Below, piece after piece: positions 59,694-64,000 of a DNA stretch of 64,000 bases. The DNA is from Chlorobiota bacterium (GTDB lineage: Bacteria > Bacteroidota > Ignavibacteria > OLB7), in NCBI GenBank assembly GCA_016710285.1, contig JADJXR010000001.1:4032501-4096500 (forward strand), read 5' to 3'. Position 1 is the first letter of the stretch, and each line of letters starts with the position of its first letter. The position numbers and the translations under genes are program-made. The notes below the pieces were generated by a model. It was not told the DNA's origin, did not search any database, and saw only the letters and a program-made list of their open reading frames with translations.

Positions 59694-61682
59694 CTACCCT
59701 TCCTGCAACGCCGATAAATTCCGGTGCCAATCGTTCAGCTCGCGAATCCGCTGGAAGTACATCATCTTCTTCTCCTCCCGTTCTTCTTCCTGCAATGTTG
59801 GGTCGTTCTCCAGCTTCAACAACTCCTCCTGAATAGTTTGGAACTGCCGTCGCTCGCTGGCTTTTGCGATTCGGACCAAGCAGTCGCGGGCGATCTTCCA
59901 GTAGTTCGGTTCGCGCAGTTCCGGGTCCCATCGGCTCCAGTGGGTGCTGATTGTTTCGCGCTCAATGGCCAGCAGCGTCACAAGGTCGCGCAGCTCGGGG
60001 TTCATTTCCTCCATCAGCAAGTCATCCAGCACAAAGGACCGCTGGTTGACGTAGTGGGCCAGGATCACCCCAACAAGCTCGCGGGTGACGTGGTGGGTGA
60101 AGTCATCGGGATCAATGTGGGCAAAGACGTGCTCCAATAATTGCTGATCGCCACGCACCAGCACCTTCAGCAGCCCGAACTCCTCCGGCGGCAACTCCGA
60201 TTGGGTGATCGCCTGGCGCAACGCGGGGGAAGCCGGGGCGGGCGCAGCCGATGCCGCACCTTGCTGGGAAGAAGCTGAAGTCGCGGGTTCCGGTGGGCCG
60301 TCCGCTGCCGCTGCGTCTGGGGTGGATTCGGGCAGCGGCGGCGTTGGGTTGGCTGCGGGAATCGGACGGGGGCGGCGCGCCGTTTGGGTTCCAACCGCCC
60401 GCGCTAATTCTTGGGAAAGAAGCGTTTCCGGCAGGTGGTAATCGGCCGCTAATTTCTGGACGTAGAGTTCCCGCTTCAGGGTGTCGGGAATCAGGGCGAT
60501 TGCGCCAACGATATGCCGAATCGCATCGGCCTTCCGTTCGGGCGCGTCGAAGTCCCCGGCGTTCTTCATGGCACGTGCGCGGAACTCCAAGAAGGAGACA
60601 CTGGAAGCCACGCGCCCCTCGAACTCCTTCGCGCCAAATTTCTGCACGAACGTGTCGGGGTCCTCGCCGTTTGGCAGGCGCATCACCGAAACATCCAGCC
60701 CCTGGCGCAGCAGCACGTCAATGCCCCGCTCGGTTGCGGCCTCGCCGGCGCGGTCGCTGTCGAAAATCAGCACCACGCGGTTGGTGTATCGGGCGATAAG
60801 CTCGGCGTGGTCCGGCGTCATCGCCGTTCCGCAGGTGGCGATTGCGGTATCCACCCCGGCTTGGTGAAGCGAGATCACATCGGCATATCCCTCAACAAAC
60901 AACGCCAGCCCCCGGCGCCGGATAGCGTCCTTGGCCTGGAACAGCCCGTACAGCACGCGGCTTTTTTGGTAGATGGAGGTCTCGGGGGTGTTGATGTATT
61001 TGGGTTGGTCGGGGTCCTCCTTCATTCGCCGCGCCCCAAAACCGACCACCCGCCCGGTTGCCCCAAAAATTGGAAACATGGTGCGACCACGGAAGCGATC
61101 GTACCAGCCGGCGCGGCCCTCGCGTTTCAGTATCAGCCCCGCCTTCTCCAACTCCTGATTGGTGAATCCTTGCTCGGTAAGGCGTTTCAGCAATGCTTCC
61201 CACTCATCGGGGGCGTAGCCCAAGCCGAAACGGAGGATGGTTTCATCGGTAAAGCCGCGCCCTTTGAAGTAGGCTTGGGCAGGAAGGCCAGCATCGGAAC
61301 GGAGGGTGCGGAAGTAGAACCGTGCGGCCTCGCGGATTGCGGCGGCAAGGCGTTCGTTCTCGGTGTATTGTTCGCGGTCGGCGCGGTCCTCGGGGATTTC
61401 GATGTTCAGTTGCGCCGCCAGGTGGCGAACCGCTTCGGGGAAGGTCCACCCGTTTTTCTCGGTCAGGAACGTGAAGACGTTCCCCCCTTTCCCGCAGGAG
61501 AAGCACTTGTAGATTCCGCGGACTGGCTCCACCGCAAACGACGGGCGTTTGTCGTCGTGGAACGGGCACAGCCCGGTCCAGTTTTTCCCGGTGCGACGAA
61601 GGCGAACATAATCGCTGATAACATCAACGATGTTCGCCTCCGAACGGACCCGTTCAACGATTTCGTTGGGGATGCTGGACAT
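59694..61682 (-). CDS. dnaG: DNA primase DnaG
   Basis: 662 aa. The zinc-binding domain has C-P-F-H-D-D-K-R-P-S-F and Y-K-C-F-S-C-G-K-G-G-N (Cys-His-Cys-Cys, about 40-64). The TOPRIM core has F-V-E-G-Y-A-D-V-I and F-D-S-D-R-A-G. A Pro/Ala linker (about 460-500) and a helical DnaB-binding C-terminus follow. Makes RNA primers for replication. It is 25 nt downstream of dcd and likely cotranscribed. Confidence 0.97.
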   Translation of the reverse strand: MSSIPNEIVERVRSEANIVDVISDYVRLRRTGKNWTGLCPFHDDKRPSFAVEPVRGIYKCFSCGKGGNVFTFLTEKNGWTFPEAVRHLAAQLNIEIPEDRADREQYTENERLAAAIREAARFYFRTLRSDAGLPAQAYFKGRGFTDETILRFGLGYAPDEWEALLKRLTEQGFTNQELEKAGLILKREGRAGWYDRFRGRTMFPIFGATGRVVGFGARRMKEDPDQPKYINTPETSIYQKSRVLYGLFQAKDAIRRRGLALFVEGYADVISLHQAGVDTAIATCGTAMTPDHAELIARYTNRVVLIFDSDRAGEAATERGIDVLLRQGLDVSVMRLPNGEDPDTFVQKFGAKEFEGRVASSVSFLEFRARAMKNAGDFDAPERKADAIRHIVGAIALIPDTLKRELYVQKLAADYHLPETLLSQELARAVGTQTARRPRPIPAANPTPPLPESTPDAAAADGPPEPATSASSQQGAASAAPAPASPALRQAITQSELPPEEFGLLKVLVRGDQQLLEHVFAHIDPDDFTHHVTRELVGVILAHYVNQRSFVLDDLLMEEMNPELRDLVTLLAIERETISTHWSRWDPELREPNYWKIARDCLVRIAKASERRQFQTIQEELLKLENDPTLQEEEREEKKMMYFQRIRELNDWHRNLSALQEG

Positions 61683-61707
61683 GATGAACTGTCGGGATCA
61701 GAATCTG

Positions 61708-62271
61708 CTACCGTTCCAACTCCATCATCAACTTCTCCTCAAAATTCTTCCACATCATGCTCTCCACCGGTTTGTCGGTGCGGGCGTTGTATTTGGCGGT
61801 CCCTTTCACGTTGTAGGGGACCTCCACTTCCCCTTTCACTTCAAAGTAGATCAGCTGGCCAATCGGCATTCCGGCATAGACGCGGATCGGCTGCTTCACG
61901 GAAATCTCCAAGGTCCAGTGGTTGCAGAACCCCACATCCCCCTTCCCCGCTGTGGCGTGGATGTCAATCCCAAGCCGCCCAATGGAGCTTTTCCCCTCCA
62001 GAAACGGGACGTGCTTGTGCGATTCGGTGTACTCCACCGTCACCCCCAGATAGAACCGCTCCGGACGCAGCACAAACCCTTCCTCTGGAATTCGGAAGGT
62101 GGTGATCTGGTTGTGGCGGCGTGCATCCAGCTCCTCGTCGTCGTAGGTGGCAAGCCACTCGCCCAAATGGACATCGTAGCTGTTGGTTCCCAAATACTCA
62201 CGGCGATAGGGCTGGATAACGATGTCGCCAGTATCAATGGCGTGCAAAATTTCGGTGTCGGTCAGGATCAC
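61708..62271 (-). CDS. dcd: dCTP deaminase (dUTPase/Dcd family)
   Basis: 187 aa from a GTG start (the frame extends upstream, but the family N-terminus V-I-L-T-D-T-E-I begins here). Landmarks: G-T-N-S-Y-D-V-H-L-G, E-G-K-S-S-I-G-R-L-G-I, T-A-G-K-G-D-V-G-F and G-Q-L-I-Y-F-E. It deaminates dCTP to dUTP (some members continue to dUMP). dcd upstream of dnaG links nucleotide pools and replication. A TATCTTGC box lies about 36 nt upstream on the minus strand (62314-62307). Confidence 0.92.
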   Translation of the reverse strand: MILTDTEILHAIDTGDIVIQPYRREYLGTNSYDVHLGEWLATYDDEELDARRHNQITTFRIPEEGFVLRPERFYLGVTVEYTESHKHVPFLEGKSSIGRLGIDIHATAGKGDVGFCNHWTLEISVKQPIRVYAGMPIGQLIYFEVKGEVEVPYNVKGTAKYNARTDKPVESMMWKNFEEKLMMELER

Positions 62272-62381
62272 GGTTGTTTGGCTTGGTTGTTTGTTGGAAT
62301 TGGGGGGCAAGATAGCAGATTCAAGGCATCTATCCACCCACCGCGGCTGGGCATCATCGCGGCGCGGGTGAAGCGCGTGCG

Positions 62382-62389
62382 TATCTTTG
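62382..62389 (+). promoter_or_regulatory. -7 box of the IolB-like gene
   Basis: TATCTTTG followed by C, a perfect box, 41 nt upstream of the ATG at 62431. No clear -33 TTTG at the usual distance. Confidence 0.45.
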
Positions 62390-62430
62390 CCGGAAACGAT
62401 TCAGCAATCAATCATCAACCATCGCTAACC

Positions 62431-63234
62431 ATGCCGATAGCCATGCCACAGCATCCCTGGGTTGTTCGCAACACCGCCGCCATGAAAGGGCGGAACATCG
62501 TCATCTCACCCGAGACCACCGATTTCAAATTCATCTCCGCCGGGCGCATCATCCTTGACCATGAGGTCCCAACAATCACGGCCCAGAACCCCGGGCGCGA
62601 GACCACACTGCTGGTGCTGCATGGCGAAGGAACCGTGACCGTGGGGGACCAAACATTCGCCGTCGCACGGTTCGATGGCGTGTACGTTCCGCGTGGAGCC
62701 GCCTTCACCGTGGCCACCGATAGCGCGATTGACATTATGGAAGGAAGCGCACCAACCGAGCTTGAGTACCCGGCTCAATTCGTGAAGCACCAGGAAGCAC
62801 GGCAGCAGGAAGGGATGTATCTGAAAGTTGGTGCCGAGCCGTTTTACCGCGAAATCCACAAGGTGATTGCCGAGAACGTCCAGGGGGCGAAGCTCCTGAC
62901 CGGCGTCACCATGTCCAACCCCGGAAACTGGACAAGCTGGCCCCCGCACGAACACGCTGCCACGCAGGAGGAACTCTACCTTTTCTTCGACATGCCGCGC
63001 CCGGGTTTTGGCACGCAGTACATCTACACCAGCCTTGCCGAGCCGGAGGTTATCACGCCGGTGTATGAAGATGACGCGGTGGTGATTGTGAAAGGCTATC
63101 ACCCAAATGTGGCGGCTCCGGGCTTCCCGATCAACTTTGCCTGGCTTCTCTGCTCGCTGCAGGACCACACGTGGCGGAAAGTTGGCGGCGTAAACGTCCA
63201 ACCAGAATTTTTGATGGAGACGGGGCTGAAGTGA
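62431..63234 (+). CDS. 5-deoxy-glucuronate isomerase-like protein (IolB/KduI family)
   Basis: 267 aa bicupin of the KduI/IolB family. The C-terminal cupin has W-P-P-H-E-H and E-E-L-Y-L-F-F with Q-Y-I-Y-T, then G-Y-H-P-N-V-A-A-P-G-F, which are IolB hallmarks. IolB acts in inositol breakdown, converting 5-deoxy-glucuronate to 5-dehydro-2-deoxygluconate. No other iol genes are in the window, and the second half is better conserved than the first, so an isolated isomerase of related substrate is possible. Two in-frame ATGs are four codons apart. Confidence 0.85.
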   Translation: MPIAMPQHPWVVRNTAAMKGRNIVISPETTDFKFISAGRIILDHEVPTITAQNPGRETTLLVLHGEGTVTVGDQTFAVARFDGVYVPRGAAFTVATDSAIDIMEGSAPTELEYPAQFVKHQEARQQEGMYLKVGAEPFYREIHKVIAENVQGAKLLTGVTMSNPGNWTSWPPHEHAATQEELYLFFDMPRPGFGTQYIYTSLAEPEVITPVYEDDAVVIVKGYHPNVAAPGFPINFAWLLCSLQDHTWRKVGGVNVQPEFLMETGLK

Positions 63235-63276
63235 GCCAGCAGAGTGAGTAATCCGAGTGAGTAACGGAAGCCGCTT

Positions 63277-64000
63277 TCACCGTTTCCCCATTGTTTTCCT
63301 TCCCCCGGCTTGTTCCCATGCTGCGCGGGCTTTGTCGGGATTGCCAAGCGATTCGTAGGCTTCGGCAAGATGCCGGAATATCTCCGGCGACGGCGGCCCG
63401 TTCTCTGCCGCACGTTCAAGGTAGGGCAAGGCCTGCTGTGGCTCCCCCATCTTCAGAAGGGTCCAGCCAACGGCATCGTGGCAGATGGAAAGGGAATCGT
63501 TCAGCCGCAGCGCAAGCTGGGCCATACGAAGCGCGTCGTCAAGCCGGGCGGAGCGGTCGGCAAGCGAAACGGCGTAGCGGCAAAGCGTCACAAGGTCGTC
63601 ATGCTCACGGCGCAGCACTTGATCCCATGCCGCACAGGCCTCGGTATGCCGCCCTTGCTGTTCAAGAAGTTCGCCAAGCTGCGCCCACCCTTCGGCATCG
63701 CCCGGGAAGGCCGCAATCGCCAAACGGGTGTACCATTCGGCACTGTCGGGCCGGTGGAGTTCGCCGTACAACTTGCCCAGCGTTAGCGGGATAGCCGGAA
63801 TGCTCCGCAATCTCCATCCCGATGGAAGCAGCACTTGCAAGGCGCGCAACGGTTCGGCCTGCTGGCTGCTCCACTCCTCGGCAACCGACTCCCACTCCTG
63901 CTGAGTGCATTCGCGGTTTGACAACCCCTGCTTGGCCAGCGTATCGGCACGCAACGCGGCGGGGTCGGCGGCATGAAGGGCGATACCGGCGTACAGACTC
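63277..64000 (-). CDS. TPR-repeat protein (5' end beyond window)
   Basis: At least 240 residues, open to the window edge on the minus strand, so the N-terminus is missing. Three or four tetratricopeptide units are visible: Y-T-R-L-A-I-A-A-F-P-G-D-A-E-G-W-A-Q-L-G, D-D-A-L-R-M-A-Q-L-A-L-R-L-N-D, G-E-P-Q-Q-A-L-P-Y-L-E-R-A-A and Y-E-S-L-G-N-P-D-K-A-R-A-A-W-E-Q-A. A scaffold protein; partner unknown. Any signal or anchor would be upstream. It is convergent with the IolB-like gene. Confidence 0.8.
   Translation of the reverse strand, partial: SLYAGIALHAADPAALRADTLAKQGLSNRECTQQEWESVAEEWSSQQAEPLRALQVLLPSGWRLRSIPAIPLTLGKLYGELHRPDSAEWYTRLAIAAFPGDAEGWAQLGELLEQQGRHTEACAAWDQVLRREHDDLVTLCRYAVSLADRSARLDDALRMAQLALRLNDSLSICHDAVGWTLLKMGEPQQALPYLERAAENGPPSPEIFRHLAEAYESLGNPDKARAAWEQAGGRKTMGKR

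Noticed and set aside
60513..62105. 530-codon plus-strand frame antisense to dnaG/dcd
   Set aside because: Shadow of dnaG and dcd, both certain.

Overview
The window (about 57-58% GC by eye) looks like a chromosomal segment of an uncultured or little-studied Bacteroidota/Chlorobi-group bacterium; a Kapabacteria-like lineage is my best guess, as an inference. The support is a PorQ-type outer-membrane protein and a secreted protein with a type IX secretion sorting domain, a DUF3098 protein, BshA (bacillithiol synthesis), and many promoters with a TAnnTTTG-like -7 box, the Bacteroidota signature. Nothing marks it as plasmid or phage; apart from a restriction-modification cassette and one AT-rich secreted-protein gene, it is ordinary core genome.

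Layout. 1-4.0 kb: two related lipoproteins (the first cut by the window edge), a heparinase-like protein and a polysaccharide flippase. 4.35-5.6 kb: recA with a strong terminator. 5.7-6.9 kb (minus): porQ-like gene plus an unlisted 53-aa membrane protein. 7.0-15.8 kb (minus): a complete aerobic respiratory cluster, read from 15.8 down: cupredoxin-like lipoprotein, CPGCG membrane protein, second cupredoxin-like lipoprotein, coxII, coxI, a 0.7-kb repeat array, heme A synthase, heme O synthase, coxIII, SCO, DUF420. Several junctions are 4-nt stop/start overlaps. 16.1-18.3 kb: PfkB kinase and imidazolonepropionase. 18.4-22.9 kb (minus): DUF3098, a lone FecCD permease, ObgE and a 650-aa acidic-linker protein. 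23.2-28.7 kb: a full branched-chain amino-acid ABC transporter (livKHMGF) and a glycosyltransferase, followed by more of the same repeat family. 29.1-34.9 kb: ABC-F ATPase, small conserved proteins and a secreted phosphodiester glycosidase.

34.9-41 kb (mostly minus): an exonuclease, coaD, rsmD, comEA, tRNA-Thr(UGU), a coiled-coil lipoprotein, xseB, a HAD phosphatase, an outer-membrane protein and aat. 41-43 kb: bshA and an inositol monophosphatase. 43.1-45.3 kb: an AT-rich secreted beta-propeller-like protein. 45.4-50.2 kb (minus): a compact folate/aminobenzoate operon (SufS-like enzyme, 5-formyl-THF cycloligase, pabB, pabA, pabC). 50.5-55.5 kb: a Mla-type lipid transporter operon whose permease and ATPase genes are separated by an AT-richer type II R-M pair. 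55.5-64 kb: cupin, htpG, a lipoprotein, a LytR_C protein, dcd-dnaG, an IolB-like isomerase and a truncated TPR protein.

Most notable: (i) two lipoproteins with a type-1-copper-like H..C-x2-H-x2-M pattern leading the cytochrome oxidase operon; (ii) a tandem/dispersed palindromic repeat family whose two hairpin types have complementary loops and which supplies the stop codon of coxI; (iii) the R-M cassette nested in the Mla operon; (iv) oxidase subunit I lacking the classical D-channel acids. Nothing here is a clearly new defence or mobile system; the copper-protein/oxidase arrangement and the repeat family are the best candidates for undescribed biology.
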